Positions 1 to 10,200 of a stretch of 64,000 bases of DNA are shown piece by piece. Made by a program: the position numbers and the translations under genes. Source of the DNA: a virus; the IMG/VR virus record IMGVR_UViG_3300025593_000028, positions 31,289-95,288 of that record, one strand, 5' to 3'. The notes under the pieces were generated by a model that was given only the letters and a program-made list of their open reading frames with translations, had not been told where the DNA came from and searched no databases. Each line of letters opens with the position of its first letter. The stretch's first letter is position 1.

Positions 1-1
1 A

Positions 2-322
2 GCCGGTGAAGCGGCGGGCACGGCTAGCCTGTTCACGCGCGGGCACGACCCGGCCGAGATCCTCGGGATCAAGATCACCTACAGCGAACAGCCCGAAACC
101 ACGACGGTGAAAGTGTCGGATCGAGAGGGCCTGAACGGCGACGTGCTCTCGGTTGCCGGCAACGAAGACAAGACCTACAGGCCCCAGTCCCCCACGCACA
201 ACTCAGAAGGCGCAGTGATCGAAGGATGGTTCGCGCCGTTCTGCGTAGACGGGCTCGACGTGTCGGTGTCCGGGGCCGACGCCGGCGGGACCGTCACCGT
301 AGAGGTCTACTTCGAGCTCTAG
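2..322 (+). CDS. Hypothetical structural-region protein (5' truncated by window edge)
   Basis: An open frame enters from the left edge and ends at TAG 320-322; about 106 residues are visible, beginning AGEAAGTASLF. The C-terminal part is rich in Val, Gly and Thr with alternating hydrophobics (VTVEVYFEL end), which suggests a beta-rich fold. It lies directly before the head-tail connector genes, the usual place of the capsid and decoration genes, so a capsid-associated or decoration role is possible. That is position-based inference only; I do not recognise the family. The true start is outside the window. Confidence 0.75.
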   Translation, partial: AGEAAGTASLFTRGHDPAEILGIKITYSEQPETTTVKVSDREGLNGDVLSVAGNEDKTYRPQSPTHNSEGAVIEGWFAPFCVDGLDVSVSGADAGGTVTVEVYFEL

Positions 323-326
323 CGGG

Positions 327-332
327 TAGTAT
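327..332 (+). promoter_or_regulatory. Leaderless-type -10 box TAGTAT(CT)
   Basis: TAGTATCT is followed by exactly 7 bases and then the GTG start at 340. The same box-to-start spacing recurs at four other starts in the window and no Shine-Dalgarno is present, so transcription probably starts on the GTG itself. No convincing -35 box is visible. Confidence 0.55.
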
Positions 333-339
333 CTCTGCT

Positions 340-996
340 GTGGCAGTACCGCTACTAGCAGAAGCAGAAGATGTAGCACGCGTGCTGCAGGTCACCGAAG
401 CGTCTCTTCCGGAAGGTACGACGCACTACTTGGAAGTCGCGTCTGAATGGGCGCGACAGTTCCTCGGCCAGCCGAAGCTCGGGATCGCCGGGGAAGACAC
501 GCTGAAGTTCTTCGAGCGCCGCAGCGACGCGTTCCTTTCGCTGGAGGGTACCCCCACAGAAGTCAAGATCAAGAGGGCGCCAGGCGGCGAACTGGAAGCG
601 ATCACCGAGGGGACTGAATGGACCGCCCAAGACGGCGGGGTGCGGCTCAGGCCGCCGCTCTTCCTCAACGAACTCGAATACGACCCCCGCTACTACGCGA
701 CGCCGAACGTCGCATTCCAGCGCATCTATCCAGAAGTGCAGGTCACCCGAGAAACGTCAGAAACGGTGAACCAGCTAGTAGTAGAGGGCGTCGCCCAGGC
801 AGCAGCCGCGATCCTGACGCGAGCGCCCAGGGAGGCCAAGGGCCTCTACAGCGAGACGATCGGTGACTACTCCTACAGCAGCGGGTTCGGCCGACGAGGG
901 CTCGAAGGGGTGGTGGAAACCTCCCCGTACTTCTCTACCGCTAAGGCCTTCCTCAAGATGGTGCCGAGGAACCGGCTCAAGCCGTTCGTGGTGTGA
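340..996 (+). CDS. Head-tail adaptor (connector) protein, putative
   Basis: 218 residues. First gene of a block of four connector-sized genes (218, 149, 123, 156 aa) before the tail tube, which is the usual order adaptor, stopper, gp10-like, terminator in siphoviruses. The first half is helical (AEDVARVLQV, HYLEVASEWARQFLG), as in gp15/gp6-type adaptors that dock under the portal ring; the second half carries FLNELEYDPRYYATP. GTG 340 was chosen because it lies 18 bases after the previous stop and 7 bases after a TAGTAT box; an upstream in-frame start at 226 would overlap the previous gene by almost 100 bases. Role is inferred from order and size. Confidence 0.7.
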   Translation: MAVPLLAEAEDVARVLQVTEASLPEGTTHYLEVASEWARQFLGQPKLGIAGEDTLKFFERRSDAFLSLEGTPTEVKIKRAPGGELEAITEGTEWTAQDGGVRLRPPLFLNELEYDPRYYATPNVAFQRIYPEVQVTRETSETVNQLVVEGVAQAAAAILTRAPREAKGLYSETIGDYSYSSGFGRRGLEGVVETSPYFSTAKAFLKMVPRNRLKPFVV

Positions 997-997
997 C

Positions 998-1447
998 GTG
1001 GCCCAGTTCGGGAACCTCATGGGCCTGCTCACCGAGACGGCGATCGTCTATCGCCGCCAGCAGGTAGAAGGCTCCTACAAGGTAGACCGCTTCGGCCAGC
1101 CCACCCGAGACGAGGAACCTCACCACATCCTCGCCTGCAGGATCACCGCTGCTCGCGGCGGAGAACAGTTCACAGACCGCACCCACGACGTCGTAGAAGC
1201 CACCCATCGTCTGTTCCTAGACAAGGGTGCCGACCTGTCCGAGCAGGACGTGGTGACCGTCGTAGATGCGACCGTAGACGAAGTACAGGGCCCGTTCGAA
1301 GAAGACCCGTCTACCGCGGCAGAAGGGTTCAACGAGATCGTGAGCCGCGCCCGGGTGCTCCTGGCAAAGCGGGCCCATGACGGGTCTAGCGAGCACCACA
1401 GAGAGGCCAAGCTCGCCGTCCAGCGCGAGACCGCGGAGGCCAGCTGA
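998..1447 (+). CDS. Head closure (stopper) protein, putative
   Basis: 149 residues from GTG 998, two bases after the preceding TGA. The centre reads HRLFLDKGADLSEQDVVTVV, resembling the beta-rich gp16-type stoppers that close the connector after packaging; the last 40 residues are charged and helical. Ends in TGATGG, overlapping the next start by one base. The second slot of the connector cassette supports this role; sequence similarity alone is weak. Confidence 0.6.
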   Translation: MAQFGNLMGLLTETAIVYRRQQVEGSYKVDRFGQPTRDEEPHHILACRITAARGGEQFTDRTHDVVEATHRLFLDKGADLSEQDVVTVVDATVDEVQGPFEEDPSTAAEGFNEIVSRARVLLAKRAHDGSSEHHREAKLAVQRETAEAS

Positions 1448-1818
1448 TGGGGCTCAAGAAGGAGGAATGGCACGGCGACAGGATCATCAGGCTGTGGCGT
1501 GCGGCCAGCGGCGAGGCGACCGTGGAAATGGCAGACGAGGTAGCGAAGGAGATGCGCCGGGTGGCGCACGTCAAGACCGAGGCCCTCAAGACGAGCATCC
1601 ACGTGGCCCTGCCGGAAACCAACGGGTCGGTCGTGGGAGCCGAGACCCGCGTCGTGGGCAAAGGTAAGCACGCCCGCGAGGTCGGCAGTTGGCTCCCCTA
1701 CGCGTGCGTCGAGAACAACCGCGGCGGCTCCCACGCGTTCGCCGACATCGGCTGGCAGCTGGCGCGAGCCAAGTTCCGTGTGATCCTCGGACGCGCGTGG
1801 AGGAGGCCCGGACTGTGA
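1447..1818 (+). CDS. HK97 gp10-like neck/tail-completion protein
   Basis: 123 residues, ATG overlapping the previous TGA. Pattern fits the HK97-gp10 family: basic N-terminal helix, VKTEALKTSIHVALPE (the 'lk.si' signature after the first helix), then a beta segment with VGAETRV and a C-terminal YACVENNRGGSHAF segment (the family's 'ya...E.Gt' region). These proteins sit at the head-tail joint or assist tail completion. Overlaps the next gene by GTGA. Confidence 0.75.
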   Translation: MGLKKEEWHGDRIIRLWRAASGEATVEMADEVAKEMRRVAHVKTEALKTSIHVALPETNGSVVGAETRVVGKGKHAREVGSWLPYACVENNRGGSHAFADIGWQLARAKFRVILGRAWRRPGL

Positions 1819-2285
1819 GTCCGCTCGGTCCCGGCAACGTCGAGCTCCCCGGAGAAGACATCCCGTCCCCGGCAGAGCTGCTCATGCGCTTCATCAACGA
1901 CAACGCGAGCGAAAGCATCGTACCCTCCGGAGCTGTGGTAGGCGGCGCTGACGACACGCAGCAGCAGGCCGGGGTGATCGCGCTCATGGACGCGGGTGAC
2001 GCCAACACAGAGCTCTACGTGCCGCTACTGTCCAAGCGGGTGCAGGTACGCTGCGTCGGTCCCACGCTGGCCAAGGCAGACGAGATCGGCAACTACGCGT
2101 TCGAACTACTCAACAAACAGCGCTGGCTCATCCTAGAAGACTCAGAAGAACGGCTCTGGATGGTCCACAGCATCTACTGCACGGTCGGCCCGTCGCACCA
2201 CATCGACAGTCCAGAGACCCACGAGAGCCTGTTCTTCTGCGCTGTCACGCTCGGATCTGAACCGGTAGGCGTGCCAAAACCGTAA
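1815..2285 (+). CDS. Tail terminator / minor capsid-type tail completion protein, putative
   Basis: 156 residues from GTG 1815, which overlaps the preceding TGA (GTGA). N-terminal helix (SPAELLMRFINDN), then a beta-rich core (ELYVPLLSKRVQVRCVGPT) and a helix (KADEIGNYAFELLNKQ), an arrangement like tail-terminator proteins that cap the tail tube. It is the last connector gene before the tube gene, where the terminator normally sits. Its 3' end contains the TAAGAT box of the next gene. Confidence 0.6.
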   Translation: MSPLGPGNVELPGEDIPSPAELLMRFINDNASESIVPSGAVVGGADDTQQQAGVIALMDAGDANTELYVPLLSKRVQVRCVGPTLAKADEIGNYAFELLNKQRWLILEDSEERLWMVHSIYCTVGPSHHIDSPETHESLFFCAVTLGSEPVGVPKP

Positions 2286-2288
2286 GAT
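2283..2288 (+). promoter_or_regulatory. Leaderless-type -10 box TAAGAT(CT)
   Basis: TAAGATCTACTCG-ATG: box, 7 bases, start codon at 2296. No Shine-Dalgarno precedes the ATG. It overlaps the stop codon of the upstream gene (TAA 2283-2285). Confidence 0.6.
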
Positions 2289-2295
2289 CTACTCG

Positions 2296-2529
2296 ATGAG
2301 TACTCTGAGCATCCGGTACGTAGGCGGGGCGCACGTCGCGAAGATCGGAGACGACACGTTCGAGAGGAACGGAGACCCCGGTGACGTAGACGAGGAGCTC
2401 GCCAGCAGGCTGCTCGAGTCCCCAGATTGGGAGCCGGCAGGCAAGCAGGACGAGCCTGTCGCCGAGCCCGAGAGTGACGAGCAGAGCGACGAGTTCGACG
2501 AGTTCGACGAGGCGTTCGGCGCCGAGTGA
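2296..2529 (+). CDS. Small acidic-tailed protein between connector and tube genes
   Basis: 77 residues. The N-terminal third forms a possible small beta unit (LSIRYVGGAHVAKIGDDTFERNGD); the C-terminal 35 residues are almost entirely acidic or small (repeated DEFDEFDE). No family recognised. The start has no ribosome binding site and lies 7 bases after TAAGAT. Position suggests a structural or assembly accessory role. Confidence 0.75.
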   Translation: MSTLSIRYVGGAHVAKIGDDTFERNGDPGDVDEELASRLLESPDWEPAGKQDEPVAEPESDEQSDEFDEFDEAFGAE

Positions 2530-2554
2530 GCACCACCTCCACCGCCGCTCGCTA

Positions 2555-2560
2555 TAGGAT
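2555..2560 (+). promoter_or_regulatory. Leaderless-type -10 box (TA)TAGGAT(CT)
   Basis: TATAGGATCTTCACTGG-ATG before the tail tube gene. Spacing to the ATG is 9 rather than 7 bases; otherwise it matches the other plus-strand boxes. No Shine-Dalgarno present, so the abundant tube protein also appears to be made from a leaderless or near-leaderless message. Confidence 0.55.
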
Positions 2561-2569
2561 CTTCACTGG

Positions 2570-3169
2570 ATGAGTACTGACCTTTCCAACTGGGCTCCCT
2601 TCGAGATCCTCGCCGGCCCCGCCGACGTCTACGTGGGCGAATTCGAAGCGACGTTCCCGACCCTCGCCGAAACGCCCAAAGAAGAAGAATTCACCTACAT
2701 CGGTCAGACCGAGGGTGGCGTCACCGTCAAACACACCCAGACGATCACCCCGCTCACCTCCGACCAGCACACCGGCCACGTCAAGGCCCTCCGCACGGAA
2801 GAGGGCCTGGAAGTCTCGTTCTCGGTCGTCGAGCTGACGCTCGAGAACTACAGTGCGGTGCTCAACTCCACGACGATCACGGCGGAAGCCGCGCCGGGCG
2901 AAGGCAAATACCCCAACAAGTCTCTAGCTTTCCACCAGGGCATCCACGTCGACCTGCGCACCCTGCTCATCAGGGGCCGCTCGCCGTACGGGAACTGGCC
3001 CGCGCAGTACCAGGTGCCCATCGTCTACCAGAACGAGAGCCCAGAAGTCGCCTTCGTCAAGGACGACAAGAGCGTCCTCGCCTGCGTCTGGATGGCACTC
3101 GAGGACACCTCCGCCGAATCGGGCGAAGAGTTCGGCACCCTGGTCGCCGCGACCGCCGAAAAAGAATAA
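2570..3169 (+). CDS. Major tail tube protein
   Basis: 199 residues, typical size for siphovirus tube subunits. The pattern matches lambda gpV/phi-tail-tube-like proteins: N-terminal AGPADVYVGEF, then TYIGQTEGGVTVKHTQ, the conserved TEEGLEVSFSVVELTLENY block, and a late segment on length-defining contacts (VPIVYQNESPEVAFVKDD). Subunits stack as hexamer rings around the tape measure. Lies just upstream of the chaperone and tape measure genes, as expected. Preceded by a TAGGATCT box and no Shine-Dalgarno. Confidence 0.88.
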   Translation: MSTDLSNWAPFEILAGPADVYVGEFEATFPTLAETPKEEEFTYIGQTEGGVTVKHTQTITPLTSDQHTGHVKALRTEEGLEVSFSVVELTLENYSAVLNSTTITAEAAPGEGKYPNKSLAFHQGIHVDLRTLLIRGRSPYGNWPAQYQVPIVYQNESPEVAFVKDDKSVLACVWMALEDTSAESGEEFGTLVAATAEKE

Positions 3170-3193
3170 CCCCAAGCTCATAAGGAGAGCGGC

Positions 3194-3409
3194 ATGGCCC
3201 ACCGCGGCGCAGCCCAAACCGACACAGCAGGTGACTTGGCCCAGGAGGCCGCAGCCATCGCTGCTGACACGAAGGCCCTACGTAGCCAGACCCGCTCGCT
3301 AGCACAGCGAGCCGCAGCGCTTAGAGACAAGCTCGAGGAAGCCGGCATCGGCTTCTCGGCAGAACCAGACCAGACCATGGCCCAAGAGGGCGAAGGAGGA
3401 AGCAAGTGA
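3194..3409 (+). CDS. Small helical protein, hypothetical
   Basis: 71 residues, ATG preceded by AAGGAG. Largely Ala/Glu/Arg helix with a heptad-like coiled-coil stretch (AADTKALRSQTRSLAQRAAAL). Overlaps the next gene's GTG by 4 bases. No family recognised; position between tube and chaperone genes suggests a tail assembly role. Confidence 0.75.
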   Translation: MAHRGAAQTDTAGDLAQEAAAIAADTKALRSQTRSLAQRAAALRDKLEEAGIGFSAEPDQTMAQEGEGGSK

Positions 3410-3873
3410 GCGAGCTAGACGAGAAGCGGGACCTGCTGGAGGACGAGGACGAGGTCCTCGACCAGGACGAGGCAGAGGCCCCCGCAGAGGACCCGACGGA
3501 CGAGGTGCTGAGCATCTCTTCTGACGCGGTGCCTACTAAGAAGATCCGGATCGACGACGACGTCTACGATCTCTACAGCTACGAGCACCTGAGCCCGGAA
3601 CGCGAGGCGTCTGTGACGGCGTGCTTCGCGCAGTTCCAGCGCACCTACCTGGCGCTCGACGGGGCGAAGAACGAAGCCATCGCGAAGAAGGTCGCGAAGA
3701 AGGTGCGCGAGCACCGCATGCGCCTGATCGGCCTCATGACCTCGATCCCCAGGGAGGTCTACGAGCCGCTGAGCGCAGCGAAGCAGGGCAAGATCCTGAG
3801 GGCGATACAAGAGGAGATCGGCGCCGAGGTCGACGACACCAGCGGTGCCGCGGAAGACGACCTCATCGCCTGA
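3406..3873 (+). CDS. Tail assembly chaperone (G-type, short form)
   Basis: 155 residues. Very acidic N-terminus (residues 1-40) followed by a conserved beta segment (TKKIRIDDDVYDLYSYEHL) and helices, as in phage tail assembly chaperones encoded just upstream of the tape measure. The next frame (to 4207) is open and has no ribosome binding site, so a fraction of ribosomes probably shift to make the longer G-T form, as in lambda. The end is GCC TGA C (3868-3874). Confidence 0.8.
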   Translation: MSELDEKRDLLEDEDEVLDQDEAEAPAEDPTDEVLSISSDAVPTKKIRIDDDVYDLYSYEHLSPEREASVTACFAQFQRTYLALDGAKNEAIAKKVAKKVREHRMRLIGLMTSIPREVYEPLSAAKQGKILRAIQEEIGAEVDDTSGAAEDDLIA

Positions 3874-4207
3874 CGCTTCGGGAGACCTAGACCCGAAGGA
3901 CCGGTACCGGTACTGGCCGGACCTGTCTTTCTACTATGGGCTGGGCTGGGACGAACTCCGGCGCATGCCCAAGTGGCTCTGCTCGCTCTACATCGAGGAG
4001 CTCCCGCGGCTGCGCGCGCAAGCACAGCTCGCGGCGATCGACTCGTCGTCATTCAGCGACATGGAGGAGGGCGCGCGTAAGCGCCTGCTCCGCAGGCTGA
4101 ACCGCGAAGCCGGCGTGGGCCCGGCGCAGGCCAGCCCGCAGTCCATCGCTGCCTCTGGGATCGGCGTCAAGATGGTCCCGGCAGAGGACGGGGAGGGCGG
4201 TGACTGA
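3845..4207 (+). CDS. Tail assembly chaperone T-extension (read by frameshift)
   Basis: The frame from 3800 to 4207 is one base ahead of the upstream gene, so access needs a +1 (or -2) shift, not lambda's -1. The protein pattern after the shift (DRYRYWPDLSFYYGLGWDEL, then MPKWLCSLYIEELPRLRAQ) is the classic T-domain that binds the tape measure: a Trp/Tyr-rich helix followed by a W-x-L-Y helix. The nominal GTG 3845 has no Shine-Dalgarno and is included only because it is the first start codon in this frame. A +1 slip at 3871 would give a 266-residue fusion. Confidence 0.75.
   Translation: MPRKTTSSPDASGDLDPKDRYRYWPDLSFYYGLGWDELRRMPKWLCSLYIEELPRLRAQAQLAAIDSSSFSDMEEGARKRLLRRLNREAGVGPAQASPQSIAASGIGVKMVPAEDGEGGD
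3865..3874 (+). promoter_or_regulatory. Candidate +1 frameshift site (ATC GCC TGA C)
   Basis: The upstream frame ends in TGAC, a weak stop context also used in prfB-type +1 shifting, and the downstream frame continues directly as GAC GCT. Frame 2 has an earlier stop at 3797-3799, so the shift must happen between 3800 and 3873. A -2 shift elsewhere in that interval cannot be excluded. Confidence 0.45.
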
Positions 4208-7200
4208 TGCCCGAGCTCGGAAAAGCTACCTACGTAGTCGAAATCTCGACCCGCGAGGCAGAGCGCGAACTCGGCCGGTTCAAGAAAACCACGCACAGGG
4301 CTACGGCCGATGCCAGTCGAGACGTACACCGCCTCGAGCGAGGCTGGGAAGATGCCGGGCTCGGCGTGCGTAGGGCAGAGCGCGACGTACGCAGATTCAA
4401 CAAAGAGCAGGAACGCGGCGGACGCAAGACCTGGATCTGGGACAACAAACTCCGCCAGTTCAGCAACACGATCAACGCGCTCAAATGGCCGGCGATCTTC
4501 GCGCTGGGTGGGCCGGCGATCCAGGCGCTCGCCTCGCTCGCTGCCGGGGCCGTGTCCGTCAGCAGCGCCCTCGTGTCCGCCACGGGCGGCGTGGTGGCGA
4601 TGGGCGGCGCGCTCGTCCAGATGGCCCGCGGGGCCAGCATCGCGCTCAACGGCATGCTCGGCTTGGCGACTGCCGCTGGGACCCTGCTCCTAGGCTTCAA
4701 CGGCGTCGCCGGCGCGCTTAGCGCCATGATGAACCAGTACGGGAGGTCGGGCCAGGAAGCAGAATCGTCGGCCAAAGCCCAGCGCAGCGCGATGAACCAG
4801 GTGCACAGCGCGATCGAACGTATCCGTACCTCGGAAGAATCGCTCGCGAAGGCGCACGTCGGGGTGGCAGACGCGCAGGAAGAACTCCACAAGGCCCGCA
4901 GAGAAGCGATCAGGGACCTCGTAGACCTCAGGTACGCCGCAGAAGAAGGCCGTCTCAGCGAACGGCAGGCCATCCTCGCGCTCGACGAAGCCAGGGAAAG
5001 CGCAGCTGAACTAGCGAAACGCGGGAGCGGCGCGACTGCGGACGAACAGCGCGGCGCGATCCTGTCGATCGAACAGGCAGAACTCGGGCTGCGCAAGTCT
5101 CGCACCGAAAACAAGCGATCGCAGGAAGACCTACAGCGCGGCGAACGCCGCGGGGTGCGCAACTCAGAAGGGGTAGTCTCGGCGCGCAAGGCGCTCATCG
5201 AAGCGAACCGGAACGTATCCAAGACGGAGCGAGCGCTTGTGCAGAGCGAGCACAACCTCGTGGAACAGCAGAAAGACGCCGCGGAAGCGATGAACAAGAC
5301 CGGCAGGTATGCAAACACCCTGGCGGCAAAAATGAAACTGCTCCCGCCTGCGGCCAAAAAGTTCGTGCACTTCCTCTGGGGGATGAAACCAAAATTCGAA
5401 GAACTCCAGGAGGTCTCTGCTGCCGGGATGTTCCCTGGCATGGAACACGGCCTCACCGCGGCGATGGGGAGCTTCGAGCGGCTGAAGAAAGTGATCGGCC
5501 TCACCGCCGGTGCGATCGGCCACACGTCAGAAGAAATGGGGAGGCTCGTCGGCAGCAAGGGCTTCGGCAGCAGGCTGCAGGAGGTCGGCGAATCGAACGC
5601 GCGGATCATGCGGATGCTCGGCCGGGCCAGCGTCTCGCTCACCGACGCCTTCTCGGTCCTAGCGAAGGCCGGTGCTCCCCTCAACGAATGGCTCGGTGGG
5701 CTGGTCAAGAAGTGGGCCGAACAGTACGATGCCCAGAAGCACGCAGAAGCCTCTAGCGGTCGGCTCGCGAAGAGGTTCTCGATGATCAAATCGATCATCA
5801 AGGCCGTGGGCGGCACCATCTGGAACTTCGGGCACGTGTTTCTCACCGTCATGGAAGCCGGCCAGCACGCCGGGCTCGGCCTGTGGAGGTCCATCGACAA
5901 GTGGTCCAAGGGCCTCCGCGAAGGCGTGGAAAGCGTCAGCGGTCGCAAGAGCCTCAGCGCGTACTTCGAACGGTCGGCGAAAGCCCTGCGGCTCGTGGGG
6001 AAGCTCTTCATGAACCTCCTCGGCACCGTCGTCAACGTGGGATCTGCCAGCCGCAAGACCGGCATGGAGCTACTGCGGATGCTCAACCACGCAGCAGAAG
6101 GTTGGAAGAAGTGGACCGAATCCTTCCACGGCAAGAACGAGATGAAGGCCTACTTCGAGCACACGAAGCCAGACGTCGTCGAGTCGGGCAGGCTCGTAGC
6201 GGCACTCGGCAGCGCGATCGTAGAATTGAACCAGCGCGGGACGGTGGCCCCGCTGCTGCGCGAACTCAGGGTCAAACTACTGCCGGCGCTGACCGAGCTG
6301 ATCGGCAACTTCACGAGCGATCTCGCGCCCGCGGTGATCAACGTGCTGGTAGAACTGATGGGGATCGTGGGCCAGCTCTCCAAGGCATCGGGCGGGCTCA
6401 GCGCGGCGTTCCAGATCATCGCGGGCGGGCTGCGCATCATCAACGGGATCCTGCAGAACCCGATCCTGCGGCAGCTCGCATCGTGGACCCTCGCGTTCGC
6501 TGCTCTGGCGAAGGCAGGTCTGATGGTGAGGGAGGCGTTCCTGGGCAGCGCGCTGTCTCAGGTGATGTCTAGGATCAGGAGCATCGGGGCGGAGAGCTCC
6601 GCAGCGGCGGGCGAGATGTCGGCCGCAGAGACGGAGAAAACTGCGGCGGTCGAACGCACCAACGCGGCCCTCAGGGAGCAGGAAGTACTGATGTCCCGCG
6701 AGGAGGCCGTGGCCATGTACGGGCCGTACGCCGGCAACAAGTACGCGGACAAGCAGGGGCTCCCGGCCACGACCTGGCGCGGCAAATACGCGGGCGCCAA
6801 GAACATGGCCCGGGGCATCCCAGGGCGCGCTAGGAACGTCGGCAGGTCGGCGCTCGGCTTCGCGCGCAGGAACTCCGGGAGCATCATCGGCGGAGGGCTG
6901 CTCGTCGGCGGCTCGTATGCGGGCAGCGCGGTGGGCGGCACGGCGGGCAGCATCATTGGGGGCGCCGCGACCGGGGCCGGGCTCGGCGCGATGTTCGCGC
7001 CCGAGTCGCTCGGCCTCTCGATCCCCATCGGCGCGGCGGCCGGGGCGCTCGCGGCGGGGATCGGCGCGCTGACCAGCGGGGGGTCGTCGCTGGGCAAGGC
7101 CCAGAAGAAACTCATCGGGTACGCGCGGAGGGTGAACCAGACGTTCGGGGAAGCCACGAGCTCTGCTGCTCGCCTGACCGAAGCGCAGAAGCGCGTCTCG

Positions 7201-10200
7201 CAGGCCGGAGACGAAGAGCACCACGCGACGAAGCGCCTCACCAAGGCCGAGAGGAAGCTCAACGAGCTGCGGCACAGCAACCACAAGGACTCGCACGCGG
7301 TAGTCAAAGCAGAATTCAACGTAGCGCGCGCACGGTGGAGCCAGGTGCAGGCGCTGCGCAAGCTGCACGCGTCAGAAGAAGTGCAGCGAGCGGGAGAACA
7401 CGCGACTAGGGCGTCGATCGTCAAGGGCTACGCGGCGACCAAACTCGCCATCGCAGCAGAAGAAAAGCACAGGAAACACCTTGAAGAGCGCGCCCGCACC
7501 GAAGGCTGGACGAAGGAAGTCACCGAAAAGATGGGCAAGACCATCAAGCGGATCACCGGCTACCGAGAAAAAGAAGCGCAGCTCACGAAGGTAGCGGGGC
7601 AGATCAGCGACGGCTTCCGCAAGAAGGTCGAATCGATGACGTCGGCGCAGGCCAAGTACGGGCGGAGCGGCGTCGTACTCACCGACCAGCTCAAAGAACA
7701 GCGCGAAAAGCTGCGCGACATGAAAACGCACGGGCTAGACTACGTCGGCTCCGGGTACCAGCAGCTCAGGGACGAAGCACACAAGACCGAAACCAAGCTG
7801 CAGGAATTCCTGCGCAACACGTCGCCTAAGCTCGCGAAGTTCTCCGAAACAGGATCCACGCACATCAAGGGCCTGTCGGGCGCGTTCGAAGGCATGTCCG
7901 AAGCGACCCGAGAAGCACTCGAAGCACTCGGCGTCAACGTCAACAAGATCCTGCTCAAGCTCGGCGTAGACAAGCTCGCGCCGCCGCACCTCAAACACCT
8001 GAGGGGCCGCGCGGCCGCGGAAGCGCACCACCACATGCAGCCCGGCAACCCGTTCACGCTGGGTCGTCAGCGCGGCGGGCACATCGACATGGGCGCCCCC
8101 GCCGGAGACTCGGTACCGGCGATGCTCGAGAAGGACGAGTACGTCCTGAACCGCAAGGCGGTCAGAAAAGTCGGCGTGCACAACCTCGACCGGCTCAACT
8201 TCGGCGAGGCCCCGAGGTTCGGGTTCCAGCAGGGCGGGTTCGTGATCTCGGAACCGCAGCTCTCTGGGGGGACCAAGGGCCTGCGCGAAGCCGGCCAGAG
8301 CGGGGTGCACCGGGCCACGAAGGCCGCGCGCCACTACGTCAACAAGTTCTGGGGCGGCAAGAAGGGCATCGGCGGGCTGCAGGTCAAGACCGGGCCGATC
8401 CAGCAGATGGCGCGGACGCTCGTCTCGCGGACCTTCGGCCCGGGCCAGTGGAACTCGTTCAACGCGCTGGAGATGGGCGAGGCGGGCTGGGACCCACACG
8501 CGCAGAACCCTGAATCCACGGCGTACGGCCTCGCGCAGAACCTCTACCCGGCGACCTACCCGCCGGCCGGGCGGCCCGGATCGCGAGCGCCGCTGCTCGA
8601 GCAGGCCAAGGCGCAGCTGCAGTGGATGGTGCGCTACATCAAGGAACGCTACGGCGACCCGAAGACCGCCTATGCCACGTGGCTGGGCCGCAGCCCGCAC
8701 TGGTACCAACGCGGCGGTCGGGTGCGGGGCTACCAGCGCGGTGGCCGCGTGAGGCTGCAGTCCGGCGGCCAGCCGACGGCCAGCGCGTCGTCGTGGAGCG
8801 GCGTTGGCGCGGGCGGCCTACACACCGGGATCCACAACCTCGCGTCGTACGTGATGAGCAAGTTTGGTGGCCTGTCGGTCACGAGCACCACCGGCGGAGA
8901 ACATGAACCGAACTCTTACCACTACAAGGGCGAGGCGGTCGACCTAGCGAACTCGAGCACCTCGTACATGGACAAGGCAGCCGGCTGGATCTCGGGCAAC
9001 CTCACGAGCGCACTCACCGAGGGCATCCACAACCCGGACCTATCTGTGAAGTACGGGAAGGGCGTCCCGTCCTCGTACTGGGGTCCGGAAACCTGGGCCG
9101 GGCACAAGAACCACATCCACCTGGCGGTGGACCACCCGTGGTCGCGCCCAAGTTCGCCTGCTTCAGGGTCGGGTGCTAGCGCCGCCGAACGTGGGTTCAC
9201 GAAACCCAAGGAAAAGCTCCCCGACCACACTACGGCCAAGATCCCGACCGGCGGAGTGGGTCCGGGCAAGGGCGGGCACGCCGTAGCGGGCTACTCAGAA
9301 ACTAGCGTCTCGACGGACAAAGTCAAGCTGCCCCCGCTCCCGAAGAACGCGATGGGCTGCACGAAGCAGATCGCGTCGATGCGGTCGCTGCTCAACATGT
9401 ACAACACCGCCGCGAAGCAGACGAAGAACGAGCCCGCCAAGCGCGCCTACCTGGAAAACGCTCGAGTGGTGCGAGGCCGGATTTCCGCGCTGATCAAGCT
9501 CAGGGCGAAGTTCATCCGCTCGGAAAAAATCCGCAAGATCACGACTGCGATCAAACGCGCCGCGGCGTTCGAATACTGGAACGGCGGAGAACTCGTCAAA
9601 GAAGGCCTGCTCGAGCAGCTGGAAAAGAAGTGGACTGCGGCAGAAGAATACGCTGGTCGCGTCACCGACCTAGAGCCGACGGAAGAAGCCGACGCGCTGT
9701 CCTACATCAGGGCGCAGGAGGAACCCGCCTACAAGGCGGTGCTCGGCGTCGAGGGCGACTGGCGCAATGCGCTCGTGCAGGCCAAAGAATCCGGTACACA
9801 GAAGGCGGGCGTCGAGTGGCCCGGGAAGATCACTGACCTCCGCGGCAAGGTCTCGCACCAGAAGGACCGCATCAAGGAAATCACCGAAAAGATCAAGGAG
9901 ATCCTCGGGTACAAGAAAGACCACCCGGAAGCGTGGGAGAAACAGAAGGGCCGGATCCCCGGGCTGAAGAACGAACGCGACGATCTCCGAGGCAAGATAG
10001 AAGTAGAGCGCGCGACGATGGGCGCGCTGCGCGAAGCGATCACGCAGACCTACGGGGAAACGATCCCGGACTGGGAATCGATGATGGAAGGCGTGCAGGG
10101 CGCGTCGGGGCCGTGGGGGGTCATCGCCCCGCTGCCGGCCTCGCCGGACGCGAACGCCGGGTTCGGGGGCGACATCTGGGCCACCCAGATGGCGATCCGA

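Noticed and set aside
4230-6134. 634-codon open frame antisense to the tape measure gene
   Set aside because: It is a mirror of the GC-rich third positions of the tape measure, has Ser/Ala/Arg-rich composition, no ribosome site and lies wholly inside a well-supported gene. The same applies to the long antisense frames at 6277-7368, 7735-8709, 9670-10563, 12750-13856 and 18396-19670.
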